This document shows positions 6,567 to 11,718 of a stretch of 11,737 nucleotides of DNA, piece by piece (positions within the stretch are counted from its first letter, which is position 1; the number at the start of each line of letters is the position of its first letter). A program made the position numbers and the translations under genes. Under the pieces are notes generated by a model, which worked only from the letters and a program-made list of their open reading frames with translations, was not told the origin of the DNA and searched no databases. Source of the stretch: Spirochaetaceae bacterium (GTDB lineage Bacteria; Spirochaetota; Spirochaetia; Treponematales; Breznakiellaceae); assembly GCA_031290205.1 (NCBI GenBank), contig JAITNZ010000202.1:1-11737 (forward strand). Direction: 5' to 3'.

Positions 6567-7117
6567 AATGTTCCCAGTACATCACCATACAATTCTGCAA
6601 GCCGTTTACGCAGCCGTTTAACGGCGTAATGTTTGCGGGAGAGCACAGTGTTGAGCGGCGTGTGTGTTTTTTCCGCTACCTCTTTTACCGAAAAGCCGAC
6701 GATTTCGGTAAGTTCGAATACGAGCCGTTGTTCTTCAGGCAATTCATCAAGCGCGGTTTTTATTTCATCGAGGATGAGTGAGCGCAGGTGTTCTGTTTCC
6801 GGCGTTGTTTCCTCGCCATAGGCAATATCGGCGATGTCGTTAAAGATGTAGTCGTCCTCGTCTTCATCATAATAGGAGGGAAGCGGCGCGTCCTTCTTTT
6901 TTTTGTAGCGGTCGATAATACTGTTACGGGCAACGCGGTAGAGCCAAACCGCCGTTTGTTCCACCGGTTTCGAGAGGCTGTCCATCCGCGCCAGTTGATA
7001 AAACACATCTTGTAAAATATCCTCGGCATCTTCAAGCGTGCCAATATGTGAGCGGATAAAACGTAACAGCCGCTGCCGGTATTCCGCAAAAACATCTGCG
7101 GCAGATTTTTTTTCCAT
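6551..7117 (-). CDS. ECF-type RNA polymerase sigma factor
   Basis: A 188-residue group 4 sigma factor. Sigma region 2 spans about 8-80 (FAEYRQRLLRFIR, then LEDAEDILQDVFYQLAR and WLYRVARNSIIDRYKKKK), an acidic linker DEDEDDYIFNDI follows, and region 4 lies at about 125-180 (LDELPEEQRLVFELTEIVGF followed by an SVKEVAEKT helix-turn-helix and LSRKHYAVKRLRKRL). ATG 7117 is chosen because AAGGA lies a few nt upstream; the frame also opens at a TTG at 7144. It is the last gene of a minus-strand cluster, 51 nt after the ABC permease. No anti-sigma factor of a classical family is adjacent; the two-TM protein at the head of the cluster may fill that role. The last residues, LSNEQ, are encoded by the heptamer array. 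Confidence 0.92.
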   Translation of the reverse strand: MEKKSAADVFAEYRQRLLRFIRSHIGTLEDAEDILQDVFYQLARMDSLSKPVEQTAVWLYRVARNSIIDRYKKKKDAPLPSYYDEDEDDYIFNDIADIAYGEETTPETEHLRSLILDEIKTALDELPEEQRLVFELTEIVGFSVKEVAEKTHTPLNTVLSRKHYAVKRLRKRLAELYGDVLGTLSNEQ

Positions 7118-7168
7118 AAGTTCCTTATATACAGCACTTCTCAAGGGCGCTATTTTGTTCGTGCATTT

Positions 7169-7963
7169 CTATTTATTTTTTTCGGCGCGCACGAAACCCG
7201 CCGTTCCCGCAACAAAAAAAACAACAGTAAACGCCGCAATGACGACGAGATCAAAAATCGGGCTGTGCAGCGTCATCGCCTGCCCTGCCGCGACGCCCTC
7301 ATAAAATATACCGCGCATAAAATCAACACAATAGGTCATCGGCAGAGCGCGGCTTAACACCGCCATGATACCTGTTGAATGATTCACCGGAATCAACGCG
7401 CCCGAAAGAAAAGTTTGCGCCATCATCAAACTCATAATGACAATATTCGCCGTCGAGCTTTTATGTATAAAGCCAATGCACACGACGCCGAGTGAACCGG
7501 CGGCAAGACATATAAGCGGCGAGAACGCAAGTAGTAAGAGCAACTGCGATACATCGAGGCGCGCGCCTATGCAAAAACCCACGATAAGGGTCGCAAAAAA
7601 CTGAACATAACTTGCAAAAAAAGCGCCGATTATTTTACCAAGTATGATAGCATAACGCGATGCGGGAGAGACCATAATTTCCTGCGTCCAGTCCGTCATG
7701 CGGTCTTCAACAAGGGACGAAATGCCGTTTCCCATCATCATAAAAAGACCCTGCACCAACATTCCGATAAGCATAAAAATATTAAAATCAATTGCCATGC
7801 CGCCCCCCATGTTTTGGGAAAGCTGCCCGCCGAACATACCCAGAAACATCACCGGCATGATAAGCGCCATAAGCAGTTTCCCCGGCGACTTCAGTGTCAG
7901 CCTGATGTCCCTCATTGCTAAAGTGATGACTACATTTATTTCGCGCAATATTTTACTTCGCAT
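7169..7963 (-). CDS. ABC-2 type transporter permease
   Basis: A 264-residue DrrB-like ABC-2 permease with six hydrophobic segments. The second and third are joined by the typical cytoplasmic stretch LVEDRMTDWTQEIMVSPASR, and ALPMTYCVDFMRGIFY before the last helix is a common ABC-2 C-terminal motif. ATG 7963 is preferred over the adjoining GTG 7966 because GGAGG lies seven nt before it. The ATG overlaps the end of the ATPase gene by 11 nt, so translation is probably coupled. Together with that ATPase it forms an exporter; drug, lipid or glycan substrates are all possible and the sequence does not choose among them. Confidence 0.93.
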   Translation of the reverse strand: MRSKILREINVVITLAMRDIRLTLKSPGKLLMALIMPVMFLGMFGGQLSQNMGGGMAIDFNIFMLIGMLVQGLFMMMGNGISSLVEDRMTDWTQEIMVSPASRYAIILGKIIGAFFASYVQFFATLIVGFCIGARLDVSQLLLLLAFSPLICLAAGSLGVVCIGFIHKSSTANIVIMSLMMAQTFLSGALIPVNHSTGIMAVLSRALPMTYCVDFMRGIFYEGVAAGQAMTLHSPIFDLVVIAAFTVVFFVAGTAGFVRAEKNK

Positions 7964-8777
7964 CACGCCCCCTCCCCGCCCCTCTTTGGTTGCTCATTTG
8001 TTTTTCGCCACTCTCCCCTTCTGTTAATAGTTCGATATAGGCATCTTCAAGAGATTCGCTCTGCAGCGATTGTTTTAATTCCGCAGGCGCACCGCAAAAA
8101 ATTATTTTACCGCGCTGCAACATACAGAGTTTATCTACCCCCTCAGCTTCATCAATATAGTGAGTGGTGAGGAAGACCGTCGTGCCGTTTTCTTTACGCG
8201 TCTGATTGATATATTCCCACAAACTGCGGCGGCTTACCGGGTCGAGCCCCTGCGTCGGTTCATCGAGGAACAAGACCGCGGGCTCGTGCACAAGGCTGCG
8301 GACGATTTCGATTTTACGCCGCATACCGCCTGAAAAAGTTTTAAGCGGCTTCCAGATTTTATCTTCAATATCCATGATGCTTGCCAGACGCATCACCCGA
8401 TCGCGATATGCTTTCGGCATCCAGCTAAAAAAGGGGCGGTAAGCGAACATACCATACATACACGCATGGAGCCTGATATTTTCTTCGGCGCTCAAGTCGA
8501 GGTCGAGGCTCGGTTTTTGAAAGATGATGCCGATATGCTCACGCACTTTGCGCGCCTCAGTTTCGACATCGTAACCGGCCACTGTTACCGTGCCGCTCGT
8601 TTTAGAGAGGGTGGTCGTTAAGATAGAGATAGACGTTGTTTTTCCCGCGCCGTTCTGCCCGAGGAAGGCGAAAAACTCCCCCTCCCCAACCGAAAAACTA
8701 ATACTATCCACTGCGGCAACATCAGCATTTTTATATCGTTTCGTAAGGTTTTCCACACGAATCATTTTTTTATTCAT
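7953..8777 (-). CDS. ABC transporter ATP-binding protein (DrrA-like)
   Basis: A 274-residue cytoplasmic ATPase with every nucleotide-binding motif intact: Walker A GQNGAGKTT (40-48), Q-loop Q87, signature FSGGMRRK (148-155), Walker B VLFLDEP (168-174), D-loop GLDP and switch histidine H206 in TTHYIDEA. The GMRRK signature and the C-terminal LEDAYIELLTEGE are usual for DrrA/CcmA-type exporters working with a separate ABC-2 permease, encoded next door. ATG 8777 is chosen: GGGAGGG lies six nt upstream and the protein then starts with the family pattern IRVENLTKRY. The ATG overlaps the preceding stop by 8 nt. The polar tail GEKQMSNQRGAGRGRDAK (257-274) is not part of the ABC fold. Confidence 0.95.
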   Translation of the reverse strand: MNKKMIRVENLTKRYKNADVAAVDSISFSVGEGEFFAFLGQNGAGKTTSISILTTTLSKTSGTVTVAGYDVETEARKVREHIGIIFQKPSLDLDLSAEENIRLHACMYGMFAYRPFFSWMPKAYRDRVMRLASIMDIEDKIWKPLKTFSGGMRRKIEIVRSLVHEPAVLFLDEPTQGLDPVSRRSLWEYINQTRKENGTTVFLTTHYIDEAEGVDKLCMLQRGKIIFCGAPAELKQSLQSESLEDAYIELLTEGESGEKQMSNQRGAGRGRDAK

Positions 8778-9186
8778 TTTTTCCCTCCCTGTCCCGCTCA
8801 TCAAAGAATTCGCGCATACCGTTATATGCTGAAACACGGTCGTGAAACATCGTGCGAAAATCTTTATGCTTTTCCATAAATGCTTTGCGCTCTTCATCGC
8901 TCATGTTCATCCATTTTTCCCGCAGGGGGTTATGATGCGCCCCCCCCAAAAAAAAATGCGGGTGCGCTCGGCGCCTGCCAAAAAAACCGCCGCCAATTCC
9001 TGAAAAGAGAATACGGCAGAGCGCCAGGATTCCCAGCGCCTGCCAGTAGTTCAGCGGGGGCAAACCGAAAAGCTCCGGCAGCAAGCCGTTCCAGAGGACC
9101 ATTACCAGAGCGGCAAAGCCGCCGGCGACGGCGAGGGCGATAATCACGCCCACGCCCCGAAATTTGTTGCAAATACGTCTATCCAT
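8770..9186 (-). CDS. Two-TM membrane protein with His-rich segment, sigma-factor-associated
   Basis: A 138-residue protein with a short basic start, two hydrophobic helices (about 11-35 and 46-67), then RRRAHPHFFLGGAHHN, which is basic and histidine-rich, and an acidic/basic C-terminal tail WMNMSDEERKAFMEKHKDF. I recall similar small proteins (LWN.L.P.LFGLP...WQALG..., then a His-rich stretch and an MSPEER-like tail) beside ECF sigma genes in other phyla, where they may act as membrane regulators or metal sensors; the function is unproven. ATG 9186 has AAGGAG six nt upstream. It heads the cluster with the ABC pair and the sigma factor. Its reading frame contains T9 followed by G8 (8956-8940), an unstable tract between the membrane and tail parts. 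Confidence 0.82.
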   Translation of the reverse strand: MDRRICNKFRGVGVIIALAVAGGFAALVMVLWNGLLPELFGLPPLNYWQALGILALCRILFSGIGGGFFGRRRAHPHFFLGGAHHNPLREKWMNMSDEERKAFMEKHKDFRTMFHDRVSAYNGMREFFDERDREGKNE

Positions 9187-9219
9187 TTTTTACTCCTTAA
9201 AAATATCTTGTTCATCACC

Positions 9220-9238
9220 CCGTTCTCATATTGAACGG
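9220..9238. promoter_or_regulatory. Inverted repeat CCGTTC-N7-GAACGG upstream of the cluster
   Basis: A perfect 6-bp inverted repeat with a 7-nt centre lies 34 bp before the ATG of the two-TM protein. It could be an operator or a leader hairpin. I could not place confident promoter hexamers on this side, so the role is open. Confidence 0.35.
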
Positions 9239-9249
9239 AAGGTATGAAA

Positions 9250-9272
9250 GTGCCTTAGGCACCCTAAGGCAC
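9250..9272. repeat. Perfect 10-bp hairpin GTGCCTTAGG-CAC-CCTAAGGCAC family
   Basis: Left arm GTGCCTTAGG (9250-9259) and right arm CCTAAGGCAC (9263-9272) pair perfectly across a 3-nt loop. It is the most complete copy of the element also seen at 1686-1705 and 11497-11509. No T-run follows on either strand, so it is not a standard terminator. Confidence 0.7.
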
Positions 9273-9482
9273 AGTAAACTAGACGAATGAGGCGGGGAAA
9301 TATTTTATATTTTAAGGGAGTTTGATTTCAATGCTGAGCCGCCGCCTCGTATCGGGTTGCAGCGGATTTAGACGGGGGGCGTTGGGGGGAAGGCTTTCTC
9401 AGGTGCGGGCGCGCGCTGCTGCCAAGCTCCATCCGCATATATCTTGACTCGGATAACTCTAGGCAACACCAGAATTGCGTCA
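9273..9482. other. Intergenic region with no convincing gene
   Basis: These 210 bp between the cluster leader and tRNA-Pro hold no recognised RNA gene or convincing promoter. A 38-codon + strand frame (9331-9447) starts with ATG, has GGGAG about 11 nt upstream and encodes a basic Arg/Ala-rich peptide with no family resemblance; I do not call it a gene. The sequence is G-rich in the middle (two runs of six G at 9375-9380 and 9385-9390). Confidence 0.4.
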
Positions 9483-9555
9483 TCGGGCAAGGCGGAATTG
9501 AACCGCCGACCTCTTGGTCCCGAACCAAGCGCGCTACCAACTGCGCTACTGCCCG
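9483..9555 (-). tRNA. tRNA-Pro (anticodon CGG)
   Basis: A full cloverleaf can be drawn on the minus strand: acceptor CGGGCAG / TTGCCCG with one G-U pair, D stem GCGC/GCGC, anticodon stem CTTGG/CCAAG with loop TTCGGGA (anticodon CGG, reading CCG), and T arm GGCGG-TTCAATT-CCGCC. The C1-G72 pair and discriminator A73 are right for bacterial tRNA-Pro. The gene is 73 nt and CCA is not encoded. It lies 81 nt downstream of tRNA-Asp and has no separate promoter that I can see. Confidence 0.96.
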
Positions 9556-9556
9556 T

Positions 9557-9584
9557 AAAAAGATGTCCGCCTCACAGCGGACAT
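9557..9584 (-). terminator. Hairpin plus T5 between tRNA-Asp and tRNA-Pro
   Basis: On the minus strand ATGTCCGC and GCGGACAT pair perfectly over 8 bp around a 6-nt loop, then CTTTTT follows, the classic intrinsic terminator layout. It stops one nt before the tRNA-Pro 5' end, so it would cut most readthrough from the tRNA-Asp promoter unless termination is partial. Confidence 0.65.
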
Positions 9585-9589
9585 TACAA

Positions 9590-9635
9590 GGTATCCCTTT
9601 TGGGGATCCTTACTGTGAGTTTCACGAGGAAACTC
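9590..9635 (-). other. Two further hairpins in the tRNA spacer
   Basis: Just after tRNA-Asp, GAGTTTC and GAAACTC (9617-9623, 9629-9635) form a perfect 7-bp stem with a 5-nt loop. Next, ATCCC and GGGAT (9593-9597, 9603-9607) form a 5-bp stem extended by GG/CC across one bulged base. With the terminator hairpin, nearly the whole spacer is stem-loop. Confidence 0.6.
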
Positions 9636-9636
9636 T

Positions 9637-9710
9637 CGGGAGCGACGGGACTCGAACCCGCGATCTCCGGCGTGACAGGCCAGCGCGATAACCAGCTTCG
9701 CTACGCCCCC
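9637..9710 (-). tRNA. tRNA-Asp (anticodon GTC)
   Basis: The minus strand folds as acceptor GGGGGCG / CGCTCCC with one G-U pair, D stem GCGA/TCGC, anticodon stem CTGGC/GCCGG with loop CTGTCAC (anticodon GTC, reading GAC/GAT), and T arm CGGG-TTCGAGT-CCCG. Discriminator G73 is the aspartate identity base. The gene is 74 nt and CCA is not encoded. A strong promoter lies immediately upstream, so tRNA-Asp is first in a two-tRNA unit. Confidence 0.96.
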
Positions 9711-9720
9711 ATGTGGATTA

Positions 9721-9749
9721 ACCATACCTGATTTTTCAAAAAGTGTCAA
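9721..9749 (-). promoter_or_regulatory. sigma70-type promoter of the tRNA unit
   Basis: On the minus strand: TTGACA (9749-9744), a 17-nt spacer and TATGGT (9726-9721). The predicted start is near 9714, only a few nt before tRNA-Asp, as is common for stable RNA genes. Confidence 0.8.
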
Positions 9750-9759
9750 TACCTTCAGC

Positions 9760-10022
9760 GCCTCCCCGCTTGAGCCGGCGCCTCGCGATTTTTAATCGCG
9801 GGGACGGGCGGGGCGGGAAAGGCTTGCCAGAAAGTGGGCGCCCATTTTTCCTAAGCAAGTACGTTTCCTCGTCGGATGTATTTTCCGCCACTTAGGAAAA
9901 ATGCAATTACGAATGTCGGCGAATAGCCGACTAAAGTTTTTTACCAGCGATACTTTCTGGCAAACCTTCCCCGCCCAGCCCGCTACGTCAGAATAATCCC
10001 CTACAGCACAAGCGGGGAGGGC
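9760..10022. repeat. Triple-nested inverted repeat element
   Basis: Three pairs of arms lie one inside another. The outer pair is CCTCCCCGCTTG (9761-9772) against CAAGCGGGGAGG (10009-10020). The middle pair is 31 nt long (9805-9835 against 9952-9982), complementary at 28 of 31. The inner pair is a perfect 13 bp, CATTTTTCCTAAG (9843-9855) against CTTAGGAAAAATG (9891-9903). Small perfect hairpins branch between them: CGCGATT-TTT-AATCGCG (9784-9800) and GTCGGC-GAATA-GCCGAC (9915-9931). No believable ORF lies within. It could be a MITE-like element or a folded RNA gene. Confidence 0.7.
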
Positions 10023-10260
10023 TTCCCGACCTACTGGCTAGGTGTTGGGGTTGTTGGCTAACAGTGAAGCCCTACAGCTCAAGTGCGTGAGGGCTTTCCG
10101 GACGAGCTGGCTGGGTGCTGGGGTTGTTGGCGGACGGTAAAGCCCTACAGCAAAACGCGCGGTTAGGAGCATGGCAGCGAGCGCGGGCGCGTTAGCGCTT
10201 GTGCCGCTGACCGAGATTGCCTTCCCCCTGCTCAAGCGGGGGAGGGCTTTTCGGACGAAG
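9999..10260. repeat. Imperfect ~72-bp tandem repeats starting CCCTACAG
   Basis: Units begin at 9999, 10070 and 10143 with CCCTACAG, 71 and 73 bp apart. Units 1 and 2 share GAGGGCTT near the middle and GGGGTTGTTGGC later; unit 3 diverges after its first bases. A partial copy at 10224-10260 keeps the middle of unit 2 (GCTCAAG, GAGGGCTTT, CGGACGA) and includes a hairpin with CCCCC/GGGGG arms. No coding potential is evident on either strand. Confidence 0.65.
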
Positions 10261-10266
10261 GGGGAA

Positions 10267-10294
10267 ATAGGGAGGGATAGGGAGGGATAGGGAG
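10267..10294 (+). repeat. GGAGGGATAG decamer repeat with G-quadruplex motif
   Basis: A 10-bp unit (GGAGGGATAG) is repeated with partial copies at both ends, giving five GGG runs at 10270, 10274, 10280, 10284 and 10290 separated by 1 or 3 nt. This meets the canonical G-quadruplex pattern. It lies on the template strand of flhB, directly after the flhB stop. Confidence 0.7.
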
Positions 10295-11407
10295 TTACTG
10301 AGAGTATTTTCGGTGGATTTGATCGATCGTTTGCACACGCATTATTATTGCGGCAACAATTTCCCAGTGTTCACGCGGCACCAGCTCGCCCACCTCGACT
10401 TCGGCGTAGAGCGCACGGGCAAGGGGTTTATTTTCGACGATGGGGACATTATTTTCAGTTGCGATTCTTTTGATTAGCTGGGCGAGTTCGTCCTCGCCTT
10501 TTGCAATAACACGGGGACCGATGAGCGAACGGTTATATTCCAGCGCGACGGCATAGTGCGTCGGGTTCGTGATGACGACATCCGCTTTCGGGACATTCGC
10601 CGCGATATTCTGCGAGAGCAGCTGCCGCATACGAGCGCGCAGGCGCGCTTTAATCTGAGGGTCGCCTTCGTCCATCTTTCGTTCTTCCTTCACCTCTTGC
10701 AGCGACATCTTCAATGATTGGCGGTACTGCCAGCGCTGAAACATATAATCAGGTATAGAGAGCACGAGGAGGAGGAGCGCGGCGGCAATCAACAGTTTGA
10801 TAGCAAGCGTCGCAATCGTCGTAAGCGAAAGATAGACGGAAGCGTTTTCAAGACTGAGTATCTTTTCAATGCCGCCTTTGATGATGAAATAGGCGGTAAA
10901 TCCGATAATCGCCATTTTGGCAATCGACTTAAAAAAATTAAAGATGCCGTTCATCGAAAAAACCGTTTTTGAAAAATACTGCGCAAAGTTTGGAATAACC
11001 CTGCTGAACTTGAACCCCATCGGTTTCGTCGTCCAGAGGAACCCGACTTGGGCTATATTGGAAAAAAGACCGGCAACAAGAGCCACCGCGAGAATCGGTA
11101 GCGCGAGGCGTACAAAATACATGAGGAATACGCCGAAAATACGCTGGTCGTTCGACGGGTCGAATTCAGTAATGCGCGAAAGAAAAAAACGGAGCATCTC
11201 GACAAATGTGCGCAAAAGGTAGGGCGCCATTATCAGAATTGCCAGCGCGGGCAAGAGCAGCCCGACCGCTCCCACCAATTCCTGACTCTTGACGACGCGC
11301 CCCTCTTCCTCGCGCGCCTTGCGGATTTTGGTTTCGGTCGGCTCTTCGGTGCGCCCCTCTTCTTCGGCGGCGAACCACTGCAAGTCGATAAAAGCAGCAC
11401 GAGGCAC
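10295..11407 (-). CDS. flhB: FlhB, flagellar type III export apparatus protein
   Basis: FlhB is the substrate-specificity switch of the flagellar export gate in the inner membrane. From the GTG at 11407 the protein has 370 residues: IDLQWFAAEEEGRTEEPTE then KIRKAREEEGRVVKSQEL (basic N-terminal tail), hydrophobic segments near 44-64, 91-115, 160-178 and 195-218, the linker DYMFQRWQYRQSLKMS (220-235), and the cytoplasmic domain with the autocleavage motif NPTHYAVAL (281-289), where cleavage falls between N281 and P282. The cytoplasmic end NVPIVENKPLARALY is also canonical. Start choice is difficult: the frame runs upstream through repeat DNA to 11575. GTG 11407 is preferred because GAGAAGG precedes it closely and the length then fits; GTG 11521 (408 residues) and a CTG at 11539 with GGGAGGG are alternatives. 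No fliR or flhA flanks it. Confidence 0.96.
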   Translation of the reverse strand: MPRAAFIDLQWFAAEEEGRTEEPTETKIRKAREEEGRVVKSQELVGAVGLLLPALAILIMAPYLLRTFVEMLRFFLSRITEFDPSNDQRIFGVFLMYFVRLALPILAVALVAGLFSNIAQVGFLWTTKPMGFKFSRVIPNFAQYFSKTVFSMNGIFNFFKSIAKMAIIGFTAYFIIKGGIEKILSLENASVYLSLTTIATLAIKLLIAAALLLLVLSIPDYMFQRWQYRQSLKMSLQEVKEERKMDEGDPQIKARLRARMRQLLSQNIAANVPKADVVITNPTHYAVALEYNRSLIGPRVIAKGEDELAQLIKRIATENNVPIVENKPLARALYAEVEVGELVPREHWEIVAAIIMRVQTIDQIHRKYSQ

Positions 11408-11520
11408 TGCCCTTCTCAAAGTGAAAGCGCCCTGAACGCAGCAGTAAACCGGCTTAGGCTGTTTGGAGTGCGGACGCCCTTTGCAAGGGTATAAATGTGC
11501 CTGAGGCACTGCCGGGGGCA
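11402..11520. repeat. Palindromic repeat element at the flhB 5' end
   Basis: About 118 bp of composite repeat. On the minus strand it begins and ends with direct copies of GGCAGTGCCTC. It contains the hairpins GTGCC-TGA-GGCAC (11497-11509) and CCCTT-TGC-AAGGG (11477-11489), plus a 20-nt stretch (11409-11428) that matches 1651-1670 at 18 positions. It is open in the flhB frame throughout. Confidence 0.6.
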
Positions 11521-11569
11521 CAAAATCAAAAGTGTTCAGTTTTTCCCTCCCAAGTTTGCTGACAAAACA

Positions 11570-11598
11570 AAGGTATCATGGGGGGGGGAGAAGGTCAA
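11570..11598 (-). promoter_or_regulatory. Putative flhB promoter with C9 tract in the spacer
   Basis: On the minus strand: TTGACC (11598-11593), a 17-nt spacer and TACCTT (11575-11570) with an extended -10 TG. The spacer contains nine consecutive C (11588-11580). The start would be near 11563. The -35 is strong (five of six) and the -10 is weak, helped by the TG. Confidence 0.5.
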
Positions 11599-11640
11599 CC
11601 GGGCGTTGGGCAGCTCAACAGCAATTACGAATTCGAAAAT

Positions 11641-11670
11641 TAACCACGAACGGCACGAACCACACGAACA
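11641..11670. repeat. Inverted copy of the TTCGTG nonamer triplet
   Basis: Three 9-bp units CACGAACNN, the reverse complement of the triplet at 213-239, again ending (minus strand) in TTCGTGGTT. The variable bases differ from the first copy while the TTCGTG core is exact. Confidence 0.7.
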
Positions 11671-11718
11671 AATTGCGCATAATTCACCTGATTTCTGCCT
11701 TGTTTACCACCATTATTC

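Noticed and set aside
8880..9172. Overlapping frames across the two-TM protein gene
   Set aside because: Arg/Ala/Pro-rich shadow frames without initiation signals; the chosen frame has a good Shine-Dalgarno and two clear membrane helices.
9331..9447. 38-codon plus-strand ORF with a weak Shine-Dalgarno
   Set aside because: Arg/Ala-rich composition as expected for chance in G+C-rich DNA, and no recognisable family.
9328..9749. ORFs read across the two tRNAs
   Set aside because: Peptides such as VRDQEVGGSIPP and AGDRGFESRRS are well-known false translations of tRNA T arms and anticodon arms.
9999..10260. CRISPR array
   Set aside because: The units are about 72 bp and similar throughout, without short exact repeats separated by unique spacers, and there are no cas genes.
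9483..10294. Integrated element at a tRNA attachment site
   Set aside because: No duplicated tRNA 3' end and no integrase or other mobile gene is visible; the repeat block lies on the 5' side of tRNA-Asp.
9750..10294. RNase P RNA, tmRNA or SRP RNA in the structured intergenic region
   Set aside because: I looked for their conserved core strings on both strands and found none.
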